From NCBI RefSeq assembly GCF_002078875.1, contig NC_034438.1, forward strand, positions 13,873,101 to 13,937,100: DNA of 64,000 nucleotides. The letters run 5' to 3'. Shown piece after piece: positions 47,362 to 59,448 of this stretch; the stretch's first letter is position 1, and every line of letters begins with the position of its first letter. Source of the stretch: Numida meleagris. Its lineage: Eukaryota > Chordata > Aves > Galliformes > Numididae. The translations under genes were made by a program, and so were the position numbers. The notes below the pieces were generated by a model. The model had not been told where the DNA came from and did not search any database. It saw nothing but the letters and a program-made list of their open reading frames with translations.

Positions 47362-47612
47362 AGCCTGCACACAGTACTCAAGGTGAGGCCAGACCAGTGC
47401 AGTGCAGACTGGGACAATTCCTTTCCTCACTTAGCAGCCATGTTTCCTGCTCCAGGTGAATGCCCCAAGATGGTGATGCTGTCCTGGCCCCAGCCCTCCT
47501 TTCTGTGCAGAGCTGAGGTGTCCCAGCCTCTGCTGCGGGCTGGCACTTGGGGCACTGGCACTGAGTTAGGCACTCTACCGGACTTCGCTCTGTTGGTACA
47601 TTTTCATCCCCA
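47362..47612 (-). mobile_element. Degenerate CR1 LINE internal fragment, antisense
   Basis: The + strand shows CACAGTACTCAAGGTGAGGC, then GGGACAATTCCTTTCC and CAGAGCTGAGGTGTCCCAGC. This pattern matches the reverse complement of an internal CR1 ORF2 region of another subfamily. The 3' end is missing. Confidence 0.5.
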
Positions 47613-48537
47613 GCCCTAGCTGGCTTTCAGATGAGGATGTAGGTCTGTTCTGAAATGCAGAGAGCAATCTGTGAGGAGACTGCTCACAAATACAAAATGA
47701 AACACGTGCCTGTGGAGCTGGTGTCTGCCTGAACAGACCGTGTTGGCTCAGTGCGAAGCTTTTTTTCTAACTTACATCTGCTGAGCCCAAACAGACTGTG
47801 GCTGGCTCTCAGAATACACCTTCTGAATGCCTGTTTGGATTTTTCTGTCTTTTAAAGCCCAAAGTTGCATGTATGGGGGATAACAACTAGTGACAAATGT
47901 GAAATGGAATCTGACTAAATCAAGCTTAAACAAAAGAGGCTGGTGCTCTTTTCTGCAAATATAAACAAGTATAAATGCTCTGGTCCTGCACTTTGGCTAA
48001 GAACATGTTTACAGTCACCAGAGAGTTATGCAGGGACAAGCTCAATACGACCACAGGGTAAGGTTGTCACAGCAGGACGGCAGGGCTGCGAGCTGCACTG
48101 ACACTCCGGTGTAGGGTCAGTGCCAGGCACCTGCCCGTGCCAAGGAGCACGATCCCCCTCCTTCCTGAGCAAGCCCCCTGCCTGTCGGTGTGGCTGATGA
48201 AGTCATTGCTGACCCTGAACTGTGATCTCTTGCAGTCACTGTTTGTACTGGAAAATTAAATCTTCTCTTGTACACCAACCTGTTGGGTGTTACCCCTCCA
48301 GCACACAGCTGGCACTAGGACCGTCGTGCTGCCTCGGTGAGCTCGTGCTCAGGGTAGCCAGCTCCTGTGGCTCTGAAGAGAGCTCACCCAAAACATGTCC
48401 TCCCCACACCTTTCCAACTTTCCATTCCTTTTTTCTAGAAGGACACAAAAGAATTTCAGTGTGAAACTCAACTACGTGTTACACAGGAACGCATGGGGGT
48501 TTGAGTTGTGGCATCAGCTACCTGCTTCCCTGGGAAT

Positions 48538-48978
48538 AGAATCACAGAATCGTAGCATCAAGAATCATAGAATTGTTTGAGTTTGAAGGGAGCCTTATGG
48601 TCATCTAGTCTAACTGCAGTGAACAGGGACACCTGCAGCTAGATCGGGTTCTCAAAGCCCCATCCAGCCTGACCTTTAATGTTTCCAGGGACAGGGCATC
48701 CACCATCTCTGGCAACCTGTTCCAGTGCCTCATCAGCCTCACTGTAAAAAAGCTTCTTCCTTATGTCCAATCTAGATCTCCCCTCTTTTAGTTTGAAACC
48801 ATTTCCCCTTGCCTGTCACAGCACACCCCACTACAGAGTCTGTCCCCTTCCTTCTTATAGCCCTTCTTTAGATGCTGAAAGACCACTCTCACACAGCCTT
48901 CTCTTCTCCTGGCTGAACAGCCCCAGCTCTCTCAGCCTGTCCTTATAGGGGAGGTGTTCCATCCCTTGGATCATTTTT
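48538..48978 (-). mobile_element. CR1 LINE 3' part, antisense (host of nested copy)
   Basis: Starts on + with AGAATCACAGAATCGTAG and TCAAGAATCATAGAATTG, and follows the reverse complement of CR1. It stops at ...TTGGATCATTTTTGT, where a sense CR1 begins. Confidence 0.9.
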
Positions 48979-49321
48979 GTTGATCTGATAAATGTTTATA
49001 AATATCTAAAGGGAGGTGGGAGGCAAAGATGAGATGAGGTCAGGCTCTTCTCGGTGGTGCACAGAGATAGGACAAGGAGTAATGGCCTAAAGCTTGAACA
49101 TAGGAAATTTTGTACTAACATGAATAACTTCTTTACAGTGAGGGTGACTGAGCACTGGAACAGGTTGCCCAGAGAGGTTGTGGAGTCTCCTTCTATGGAG
49201 ATATTCAAGACCTGGCTGGATAACTACCTGTGTGAACTATTATAGGGTATCTGCTTTAGCAGGGGCATTGGACTCAATGATCTCTTGAGGTGCCTTCCAA
49301 CCTCTGTGATTCTGTGATTCT
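48979..49321 (+). mobile_element. CR1 LINE 3' end, sense, nested
   Basis: Reads GATAAATGTTTATAAATATC, TGACTGAGCACTGGAACAGG and TTGCCCAGAGAGGTTGTGGA. It ends GTGCCTTCCAACCTCTGTGA then TTCTGTGATTCT. A different subfamily from its neighbours; head-to-head with the copy on its left. Confidence 0.92.
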
Positions 49322-49470
49322 TACATCTCCCAGCTTGTACTGATAGCGGGAGTTGCCATGACTCTGGAGCAAGACATTGCACTTGGATTTATTGAACCTC
49401 ATGAGGGTCACCTGGGCCCACTGCTCAGCCTGTCTAGGTCTCTCTGGAGACCATGCACAGCTTTGGACAA
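49322..49470 (-). mobile_element. CR1 LINE internal fragment, antisense
   Basis: The reverse complement encodes RQAEQWAQVTLMRFNKSKC then NVLLQSHGNSRYQYKLGD, an internal ORF2 part well upstream of the 3' end. It has no 3' terminus. It is probably the 5' side of the element at 48538-48978, separated by the nested sense copy. Confidence 0.85.
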
Positions 49471-49683
49471 AGATGAAATACTTCATCAACATGATGGAAG
49501 GCAGACAGACCAAAATTCTGAACAGTGAAACGATGCATGAGCTGGGTAGTGAGCTTGACATCCTCGTCTACAACACCGTGATCTGAGGAAAACTATTTAA
49601 GACATTTTTTTAAAGAGAGTTTAATAAAAGAAATCAGTTGTTCGGGGCAATTCTTGGCAACTCTCATTCTGTAAGATCAGATC

Positions 49684-49855
49684 AAATCATAGAATCATAG
49701 AATCATAAAGGTTGGAAAAGGCCACTAAGATCATGTAGTCCAACTGTAAGTCCATCACCACCATGCCCACTAACCATGTCCTTTAGTGCCTTGAACACCT
49801 CCAGGGACAGTGACCCCATCACCTCCCTGGGCAGCCTGTTCTATGAGTTCCATGA
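49684..49855 (-). mobile_element. CR1 LINE 3' fragment, antisense
   Basis: Begins on + with three copies of an AATCATAG motif, then GGTTGGAAAAGGCCACTAAG and CTCCCTGGGCAGCCTGTTCT. It retains the terminal repeats of CR1 clearly. Confidence 0.92.
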
Positions 49856-50899
49856 GTCTTACAAGACCAAGGGGCATGGGAATTACCAACATTTTTTGGA
49901 GGAAAAATAGGTCTAGTTTGTAGGCCTGTTTCTTAAACAAGGCCATAAATAAATAAAATAAATGAATTCCTCTATTTTCATTTATATTTTTATAAATGAA
50001 TGTTACCCATTACCTACCACGTGTAGAACCAACTGTGTAGTTGGTGAGACCACTTGGGAAGGGGCTGTGTTATTTGTAACTGTTATGCAGCAGCCCACAC
50101 ATGTGACTGAAATCTTCCTGCACTGCCTAAAATAAGAACGTTGTTGATAAAGCACCTGGTTCTGTGGTTCAGTATCAGTAATCACTGATACCAGGAAGAG
50201 TTTTGTTTGCTGGGTTTGGTTTGATTTTTTCAATGTTTTTATTTTTTTAATTCCACTAAAAGGAATGCAGTCACCACACATTCCTTGTTTGTGGTCCCTC
50301 TGTCCTCCCTCAGACATGCTGCTGCAAGTTGCCGGATGGGGATGGGCACCCTGACATGTCCCCCATGGGTGTGCAGGTAACTGCTCCCCAAAGGACATCA
50401 CTCACACCCACAGACATTGCCTGTGCTCACATTATCCAGGGGTTCCTGTCCATCGGGTACATGGATGGGACAATGCTATTGCACATTTGTATTTACTAAC
50501 GTGGGGCAGGAAGGAGATTTACTTTGGCAAGTGAATTTATTACCTTTGTTCCTGGCATTACCTGTTTCCTGGCACTGGAAAACTGTTTGCAATAACAGCT
50601 CTCTTTTTGTAGTTCTGAGACCCAGACTGTTTCATCATTTTGGGCCAGCTAGCAGGAAGTGATTGATAGACCATTTAACCATGCGGTTCCCTGCTTGGAA
50701 CCACTGAATTTGAAATGAGCTCCTTTCTAGACCCATATTTTTTCTTGGAAAACTGCATTTCACTCCAGGTTTCCCCATCCAGCTCTGCTTCTTCAGCTTT
50801 GAAGAATTTATCTTTGAACACACTTACCTGGCCCAGTTTCTCTGTTTGATTTTTTTTTTTTAAATGATAATATACCTTTTAACGTGTTTTTCAATTTTA

Positions 50900-50920
50900 T
50901 ATTTATTTATTTATTTATTT
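50900..50920. repeat. (ATTT)5 microsatellite
   Basis: Five tandem ATTT units directly seen. Confidence 0.9.
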
Positions 50921-53545
50921 AAAGTTTAACTCAGGACCTACTGAGATTACTAACGCTTGTTAAGTATTGGGAGATAAGGGCAGCTGAGCTAAATGCAGAT
51001 GACTCCTGGAAACAGGAATACTCAGAGAAGAGAGTAGGTACCGGGCAAGAAGTTCTACTGTCAGCTTTACTGTGATAAATTAAGAAGGTATGCAACTTCT
51101 GATAGCATTAAAATGCACTTAATGAATGCCCCAGGACACTTCTGTTCAGCTGTTTGGATTCAGAGACCAAACTGTACCTCATGCAGGAGGCCTGAGTAAC
51201 ACTGTGAGCCTTTTGTCAACCACGGGCTCAAAAGAAGCAGCTGTCAGGCTGCAAACAGACAGGTTGGTAATGCATTTTCTCCTGTATGCACCTACAAACA
51301 TGGAAAATTTTACTGGAAGCTGTCCTCATTGCACAGGGAAAATCTATATTTGTTGCCTTTCCAGATGTATTTACGTCAGTGTGCCAGATCAGCTGGAACC
51401 TGAACTGAAAGCTCAAGTTTTCATCTCCATCAATAAGGTCACCTCTGCCAGGGAAACTGGTGTGCTGACCTTGCACGAGGAAACACCATTAGTGCCAGAG
51501 AAACAGCACTCCCTACCTCAATCTGTGCTGCTCCTTCTGAGATGTGTCCCCGTACCACTGTATTGTGCAGCAGCACCAAGTCACTAAGAGGGCACTCTGC
51601 TATCATCACCTCACTCACCTTCACCTGTGCACTTTAAACCTTTCATCCTTCACGGGAGCACTGTGTGTACACTATGTGGCAATGCAAACACTTGCTAAAG
51701 GGTAGTCCTCAGCAAGCCAGAGAAGTAGAACAGACGAAGGAAAAATACAGCAAGGCGACTCTGTCCTTGATATATTCTTTTTTTCTTTGATATCCTATTT
51801 TTTTTGTCTATTATTATCTATATTTTTTGATATGCTATCCTATCTTCCACAGGAGATGCACCTACAGTCTGTTGCACAATCACTTTGGGCAGATTCTTAT
51901 CAGATGCTCAGTGGGTGCTTTTGAGGCACCTTCAACACAATGCCTGTTGTGCACAACTGCTAGGACATTTGTAAACAGCTGCTAAAGACAAAAAACATTG
52001 TTCAACCTTTTTTTGCAGCTATTTGTTCATTGTAAGGAGGGGGAATGCCCACATTCTTGATGACTACTGAGACACTGCATTTTTTTGCCAACCCAGACAA
52101 CAGGGAACCAAAGAAGTGTGCCAACGTTAATCTTGAAATAAGGCAGTGAGTGTCCTTTCCTGCAAACTGAGTCACAGTCAGACTGGTTTTCTTATCTGAG
52201 ATGAAATCACAGGGATATCGTGCCTTGTAAAGAATCTTCCCCTTTTTTTGAAGTACAGGATTTTCTGTATAGCAGATGCCGATTTTAGAGCTCAGGAAGC
52301 GATGAAGCACAGAACCCCACAGCACGTACCAATGCGGGGGTTCTCCTTTGCTAACGCTGCCCGCTCTCTCTGTGCACTGCATGTGCAGTGGCAGCAGCTG
52401 CGCAGCCTGCATACATCTCTTGACAGTGCCTGAGAATAGCCAGCATGAGAGTCTGCTACAATAAAGGACAGAGTGACCCCGACCATCGTGGATGTTGTAC
52501 ATTCCTTACGGCACTGTTATGTCTGCTCTCTTGGTTTTGTTTCTTTTCCACGGCTCCTGTACCAGAACTCACAGCCACCTGCCTCTTGGGCTCTCTGTGA
52601 GATTTGCTGCGATGGAACAGAGAGGAGATCCAGGAAACCATCCCACGCTTGTTCAAGAACCTTTACTGAATGCTTTGCAATTCCTAAGGGGAAAAATGAC
52701 TAAAACTGAAATAAGATCAAACTCACTTGGCAACATGAGGAACGCGCCAGGGACACTGACAACATTTTTTGGGCAAAGGAACAGTGTCTGTGGTGTAAAC
52801 AGCAGCATAGCAGATAGTCCAACTTCCCAATTACCCTTACAGATGCAGGTTGCTCACAGAGACCTACTGCTACAGATGTTTTCTGCCAATTGGTTTTGGT
52901 TAAACATATCTGCTTTTACAAACTGAAATTGATTTAAAACTTTTGTTGAAAGGAATATAGTGTCATTTCTTTTAATTAGTTCTCAATATTCTGAAGATAT
53001 CCTTACAATTGCGTTAAACTTTTTGCTGAGTGGTAGTATCACATACAAATACAAGCACTATTTATCTTTTATGTTACAAGGTATAAGCAAAATAAAACAC
53101 TTCTACAGTGCAACATTCCAATTTACATCTTAGTGTAGATAAGACAGAATTTGAGGAATTATAAGAAAGAGCCAAAGGTACAAATTCAGTGTTTTGAGGA
53201 AAATCTTAGTCCTGTTTTTTCTTCTGTAATAAATGCAAATGGTTCTCTACTCTCACAGTACTTCCTTTGTTCCAGAACAAGGTCTGCCTGCAGCAGGAAA
53301 CAAAACTCAACCTGTGAGCTTGAATTACTGCTGATTAGAGCCTGTGCTATGTCACAGTATCACATATACTCACAATACCAGATTTCTTCTGCTGTGAATA
53401 AATTCATGTAATTGACATAATTTAGATCAGTTGAGCTAGTTAAGATGAAATGTACTCTTCAAATGTACTTCATCACCTAGTTCCATTTTGACTGCAGCAG
53501 ATGTAGCACATGCACGGAAACATTCAAAATTAACAGCATGCAAAC

Positions 53546-54066
53546 ATTTTGGAGTGTTGTGTCCTGATGTGGAGTCCTCAGTACAGGAGAAACATGGACC
53601 TGTTGGAGCGCAGCCAGAGGAGGGCCACAAAAATGATCCAAGGGATGGAACACCTCTCCTATGAGGACAGGCTGAGAGAGCTGGGGCTGTTCAGCCTGGA
53701 GAAGAGATGGCTGCAAGGCGACCTGATAGTGGCCTTTCAGTATCTAAAGCGGGGGTCCAAGAAGGAAGGGGACAGACTCTGTAGTGGGGTCTGTTGTGAC
53801 AGGACAAGAGGTAATGGTTTCAAACTAAAAGAGGGGAGATTTAAATTGGATATAAGGAAGAAGTTTATTGCAATAAGGTTGGTGAGGCACTGGCATAGGT
53901 TGCCCAGGGAGGTGGTAGATACCCCATCACTGGAGAGACTCAAGGTCAGGCTAGATGGGGCTCTGAGCACCCTGATGTAGCTGTAGATGTCCCTGTTCAT
54001 TGCAGTTGGACTAGATGACTGTTAAGGCTCCCTTCCAACTCAAACGATTCCATGGTACTATGATTT
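53546..54066 (+). mobile_element. CR1 LINE 3' part, about 520 bp, sense
   Basis: Keeps a continuous 143-codon frame of the ORF2 C-terminus. It includes [40 protein letters not shown] and HWHRLPREVVDTPSLERLKV. The 3' UTR reads TTGGACTAGATGACTGTTAA then CTCCCTTCCAACTC, and ends in ATTCCATGGTACTATGATT. The intact frame suggests a younger copy than its neighbours. Confidence 0.95.
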
Positions 54067-56282
54067 CCTTCAGACTGAATTTTAGCCCCTTTCCCTCCAT
54101 GTCTCTTTCTGGGACTCTATTTCCATCAGCATTTTCAATTTTGCACTCTCAATTCCCATTAGGGATAGCTGATAAAAATAAAATTATTTTGATTTAATTA
54201 AAACTTAACAACAATTTCCTTGGAGCATGACATCTGTGATGAAGAATTCACTTATCAGTAACTGATGGAAGCTACATGGTCATTAATACAACGTACTTTA
54301 CTGCAGAAAAACTGTATCAGCAGTTATGTGTAAATAAAGATTAGATTTTAAACTAGAACATGGCCTGATAAGAAACATGTTCATTTTGTCTGAGAAGTCC
54401 ACTAGGGAATAAAGAGACATCTTGTTTCCAGGGCACTGGGGAGAAGAAACATTCAAATATTTTTAACTTGGCATTTGTTTGTACCTACTTTTTGCGATAC
54501 TCAGTTGAGAAATCAGCACCACCACTTTACTCAACTTCAAAAGTACAACTTAACAACATGTGGAAATAGTTTTGATTAGTGCAAGAAATGAGTGAACAAC
54601 ATTTTAGTAATACATATTGCACATTGCATGTGAAATTGCTACCTCAAGTTTGTTAAGAATTTTTTTGTGTAATTCACGTAGTTTTTGTACTTCATATGTA
54701 CTCAGTTGCAGTCAAGCACAAATTCATTAAGATACATTTTTAGAGCTGGTTTGTTTTTGCCGTGGTTTTGCTACACTTGGCAGGTATCAGTGTTGAGCTA
54801 GGATCAGTGCAGCTGAAATGCAAAATACTATAAGAAAATGCAGGAAATCCATTTGTAATAGGGAGGTGCATCTCCTAGGTGACAGGGGCTGAAACAAATA
54901 CTTTAACTTCTCTTTTCTGGTCTAATCTGGCTGTCCACAAACTACAAGTCAGTTCACCTTAAGAAGCTGTCCATGGCCTGAGATAAAAGCAGGAGACTGA
55001 CTTGTCTGTTGAGAGCAGAGAGAAATAAGTCAAGTGACAACAGCTCACTACTGTCCTGAACTCATTTCTCCATGTGGCACTCATGTATTGCTGCAGTAGA
55101 AATGGTGTAAGAGCACGATTAGAGAAACTATTCTGGAATGCAGCTGAAAATAATTGTAAAAAAAAATCTGCCAGAAATACAGAAAAGCAAAATATGTACT
55201 TTTAAAACACTTAAAATGTACATGTCATCAGATCTTTAAGCATAGCAAGAATGATAAATCATTTCAGGTGAGAATCAAGCATCTCAAGGTACAGTACCAG
55301 TGTTAGGTAATGCTGGAGAACATATGATTACCAAAAATGGTGTAACTGTAATTTAGAAATGAGAGAGCGTAATTCTCTGCTTTGTTCCTACATACATTTC
55401 ACTTGGCAGCAAAGATGGAAAAAGCACAAAAAGATACAAATGATACCAGGAATCAAGAACACAGAAAATGTTCTACAGTACTGAAGTGATCACTTCTGGC
55501 AGAAAAGATGCCCATTATTGTTGTTTCACAACCTGTCGTTTAAAATGCAGGTTAGAAGTAAATGAACGTGTAGTACTCCTCCTCCACTAAACCACCACAC
55601 TTGTGGATAAAGGACAGATGTTCGGTTCCTGCTTTGAGAGCTCTACAGCAAGACACTGCTGACGCTGTTTCTGGGAAGCTTTCACACGCTGTAGAAGAGA
55701 GATCTCCACAGTGACAGTAATCCTTTAAGGGTGGTCCTGCTTTTTCATACTTTCCAAGAAACAAACAATCAATCAACAAACAAAAAACCCACCATGTTTA
55801 TTAATTGTAAAATAAAGGCTGATCAGGCCCACTGTACAGCCAGACAAATTTCTGTAAGCAGAGGTTTCTAGTGCAAAGAAGAAACAGGGCAGCAACTGTT
55901 CTTGTTGAAGGAAGGCACATTTTAAAATGGTGTAACACTTTCCGTACAAAGCTGAGTGCGCTCCAGAGATCCTTTAGAATTTGTCTTAGGAGGCCTCTGG
56001 TAGTTAGCCATCAGTTCTTCTTCTTTTTTTTAGTACTTTATCCTAATATATATTTACTAATATAAACACGGTATAATTTAAGTAATGCCAAACATAAGCA
56101 CACCACCTGATCATTGCACCCTTTGATAAGCTCAGCACATGCCAGCCCGTCTGCGCTCTTCCACAAAAATATTCCCCTTCACCACCTGTTAATCACTAAC
56201 TAGGATCATTAAGGCCCCATCTCCTTAGTGGGCAATGGAGTTCAGTGAAAATAAAACCAAACCCATTATTTATAGACATTTC

Positions 56283-56628
56283 TAGAATCACAGAATGACA
56301 GAGTACTTTTTTGTTGGAAGGGACCCTAAAGCCTGCCCAGCTCCAACCCCTGCTGCGGGCAGGAGTGCCCCCCACCAGCTCAGGCTGCCAAGGGCCCTAT
56401 GCACCCTGGCCTTGAATATATCTAGGGATGGAGCACCCGCAGCTCTCTGGGCAGCCCGTTCCAGCACCTCAGCACCCACATAGCAAAGGATTTCTTCCTT
56501 GTTTCTGATCTAAATCCACCTTCTTTCAGTTAAAAACCCTTACTGCTTGCCCTATCACTACACTCTGTGGTCAAGTCTCTCCCCAGCTTTCCTGAACTCC
56601 CTTTTAGTACTAGGAGGCCCCAATGAGG
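56283..56628 (-). mobile_element. CR1 LINE 3' part, antisense (left half of a split element)
   Basis: Starts on + with AGAATCACAGAATGACAG and GTTGGAAGGGACCCTAAAG. It follows reverse-complement CR1 to ...GGCCCCAATGAGG, where it is interrupted. Its sequence resumes at 57701. Confidence 0.92.
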
Positions 56629-57700
56629 AGAGCGGTGACCAGAAAGGGGCACAGAGGGCGTGGTGTGGCAGTTCAGGCAGGAAGGGCGGCCAGCAGCCCA
56701 GCAGGCAGCCCGTTCTCTCTCTGTAAGAGCAGCAGGGAGCTGCGCTCTGTTGAAATGAACACGGTGACCACCTGCCGCAATGGTTGAGCTCAGGCAGAAA
56801 CACAGGCTTGGAGGGCCACAACTTCTCTGGGCTGATGCATGCACCCAGACCAGCCTCCCAAGGAGAGACAGAGCTGCCCAGACCTTCAGTTTTGAGAACT
56901 CCAGAATCTGGAAGTCCTTCTAGGGCCTGAAGGCAGAGGGAGGCATCATGGTTGCAAGCGTGGCCAGCTTGATGAACTTTTTGAGCAGGTGGTCACGTTG
57001 TGTGAGGAAATCACCAGGAAGTGTAGTTTCTGTGAATCAGAGAGAGATTGATGTGTGGTATTGTTCAGTGACACAGCCAGCCAGCCCTGCCTTAAGTCCC
57101 TGCAAGAGGAAGGTAAGCTAGCTTCCAGCTTTGAGGAGAAAAAGAGCAAAAAAATGCAAGATAAAGGAAACTGGAACCTTATCTCTGCTTGGAGCAGGAG
57201 TCTCCCCCTTGTTCCCCAGGTCCCTGTGCAACAAAGCTCTGGGGATGGAAAGATGGGAAGGCGTAGGTAATGGTTCAGAACTGGAAAAGGACAACTCTGT
57301 TAAGTTGGTCCAACCTAGGACCCAAGTCAGAAGCAGTGACATCAAAACACAGACCTCCTTCTGGCCTTCCAGTACTTAAAGGGATCTTATAAACAGGAGG
57401 TAGACTGACCTTTAATACAGGCAGATAGTGATAGGACAAGTGGGGATGGTTTTAACTAAAAGGAGGTAGATTTAGATTTAGATTTACATTAGGGCAAAAT
57501 TCTTTACTCAGCGGGTGATGAGGCACTGGCACAGGATGGCCAGAAAAGCTGTGGATGTCCCAATCCTGGAGGCATGGAAGGCCAGGTTGGATGGGGCGCT
57601 GAGCCTGGCCTGGTGGATGGCAACCCTGCCCATGACAGGGACTGGAACTGCATGACCTTTGAGGTCCCTTCTAACCCAAGACATTCTATGATTCTATGAT
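56629..57700 (+). mobile_element. CR1 LINE, about 1.07 kb, sense, nested and internally deleted
   Basis: The 3' part (about 57357-57700) is a clear CR1 end: TTCCAGTACTTAAAGGGATC, GATGAGGCACTGGCACAGGA and the tail ATTCTATGATTCTATGAT. The 5' part (about 56629-57350) is GC-rich. It includes a frame with LDELFEQVVTLCEEITRKC followed by a REIDVW-like stretch, which resembles the coiled-coil part of CR1 ORF1. If that is right, the element has kept 5' and 3' ends and lost most of ORF2. Confidence 0.75.
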
Positions 57701-58042
57701 TGAGGTCTCCACAGAGCCCTGTCTTCTACAAGCTAAACAAGCACAGCTCCCTCAGCCTTTCTTCAAAGGAAAAGTGCTCCAGCCCTCTGATCATCTTTGT
57801 GACCCTACTATGGACCTGCTCCAACAGCTCCAGATCATTCTTGTGCTGGGGGCCCCAGGCCTGGACGCAGTACTCCAGATGGGGCCTCTCAAGGGCAGAG
57901 CAGAGGGGGGCAATCACCTCCCTCTTCCTGCTGGCCACCCCTCTGTTGATGCAGCCTAGGATACTGTTGGCCTCTCAGCTGCAAGGACACTCTGCTGATT
58001 CATGTCCAGCTTCTTGTCCACAAGGAAGCCCAAGTCCTTCCA
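57701..58042 (-). mobile_element. CR1 LINE internal part, antisense (right half of a split element)
   Basis: Continues the reverse complement of CR1 exactly where 56628 broke off: TCTCCACAGAGCC, CAGCTCCCTCAGCCTTTCTT, GGGGGCCCCAGGCCTGGACG and CTTGTCCACAAGGAAGCCCA. It stops near 58042. Confidence 0.92.
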
Positions 58043-58068
58043 AAAAAACCTTTTTCTTTGAGACATTT

Positions 58069-58074
58069 TTTATT
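58069..58074 (-). terminator. Candidate TMEM267 poly(A) signal
   Basis: TTTATT on + (AATAAA on -), about 1.04 kb past the TMEM267 stop. Another hexamer lies at 58223-58228. Either would end the 3' UTR just before the CR1 complex. Motif match only. Confidence 0.35.
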
Positions 58075-59112
58075 AAAAAAACTTTTACTTGGAATAGCTC
58101 ACAGCGTCAAGTTATGAACCTGCTACATAATCATAGGCAGTGCTACCAACCTGCAACACGCTCATATTTTTCTTTAAGAAACTTATTCATGAGGAAATTT
58201 CTATTTCAGCATAATAATGCATTTTATTTTGCAGTAAGGCTGATACTGCACCTAACGGGAAATGCTGTACAGTAGTAGGGTCTTTAATCAAAATTTGAAG
58301 CAATTTTTATTTTCTTACAACTTCCAGAATCTTCCCTAGAGCTTATGTTTTACTGTAATAAACAAGCTTGCCTTTACATACTCCTTATTTACTAAAATTC
58401 CGCACCTCCAATTTAAATATTCATAATTAATATATTTTAAATTAAGCACTTCAGTTGACACACCAAATAATGTAACCAAATTGTCTTCTCCTTTTCTAAT
58501 CATTAGCCAGTAACTGCCTGCAAACTAGGTACCAAGCAACTCCAGTGGGACAGAATTTAGTATAAACACTGTACTATAATAGTGTTCAAAGAGGTGTAAA
58601 CCAACAGTTCCATATTTTGAAATACAAATAGCATTTCTTTTAAAACTGCAGAATACAACAGCCCAGCAGGAAAACAAATAACTTACTTCAAAAGCCTAAC
58701 TGGTGCTTTTCAGAAGTGCGACAAACTACTAAATTCAAGTACTTGGCATTGATATAGTACATTTTTAAAGTGCTATACAAATGCTATCTAGATGAAATGG
58801 AGGCAGACTCCAAATCCAGAATGTATGGTGATCAGATGAATGGCACCAGCAAAATATAATGTAATTAGAACAGTGAGACTAAGTACTTTATGAATCAGTT
58901 AGCTATATATGGACCAGATAATTTACAAGGGGAATGTACAGATATGAAATGTTAATACCATTTATGGAATAGGTTACTGTGGTCACAAGGATTTGACATA
59001 AGAGCGTAACTGGCTTCAAATGCCTGACTTGGAATTCACAGGGAACATAAGGAAATCATTCCAGTGACAAGTCTGTTTCAAGTGTGTTACAGAAGACTAA
59101 GATACATCATCC

Positions 59113-59448
59113 TTACACGTCAATGTGGATTCCATGTTTTATAGACATTAATTCTCTTGTTCCTGTTAAATACATAACAAATGAGCATAGATGAGGTAAA
59201 GATGCTGTAATTGCCACATAGAGCCAATATGGCAAAGGAGGAGTTTTTCCAAAGGGGCAGATCCAGAGGCCATGACGAATCCCGTCACGGACATGATGAG
59301 AAGTCCAGGATATAAACAACATCCAAGGAAGAAAGCACCATGAGTCCTTAAGCCTGAAAAGGTGCATAATAAGCTTTAATGTCAGAGTCACAACAGGAAT
59401 CACAGTAGAACAATGAAGAAGTGGTCTCCGGGGAAGACTCAGAGCAGC
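59113..59448 (-). CDS. TMEM267: Transmembrane protein 267, last coding exon (partial gene)
   Basis: Encodes the last 111 residues of TMEM267 (human C5orf28, 215 residues), a multi-pass membrane protein without a firmly known function. The exon starts in phase 0 after the acceptor TTCTTTTCTGCAG with [20 protein letters not shown]. It contains [20 protein letters not shown] and [15 protein letters not shown], nearly identical to human. It ends KHGIHIDV with TAA at 59115-59113. Several hydrophobic stretches fit membrane segments. The first half of the protein is not found up to 64000, so its exon lies outside the window. Confidence 0.95.
   Translation of the reverse strand, partial: AALSLPRRPLLHCSTVIPVVTLTLKLIMHLFRLKDSWCFLPWMLFISWTSHHVRDGIRHGLWICPFGKTPPLPYWLYVAITASLPHLCSFVMYLTGTRELMSIKHGIHIDV

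Larger units (their letters stand above)
43581..59112. other. CR1-rich intergenic region between CCL28 and TMEM267
   Basis: About 15.5 kb holding the CR1 copies listed separately. Between them I see no conserved coding exon. Open frames at 51126-51587 (+) and 52002-52502 (-) are long for this DNA, but they have no recognisable motif, signal or splice context. The right end should contain the TMEM267 3' UTR. Confidence 0.65.

Noticed and set aside
48538..49321. Twin-priming inversion as explanation for the head-to-head CR1 pair
   Set aside because: Both pieces carry their own CR1 3' ends and belong to different subfamilies, so they are separate insertions.
51126..51587. 153-codon plus-strand open frame
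   Set aside because: Composition and motifs do not match any family I know, and no flanking exon supports it.
52002..52502. 166-codon minus-strand open frame
   Set aside because: No recognisable domain, signal or splice context, and overlapping open frames occur on the other strand. Taken as chance.
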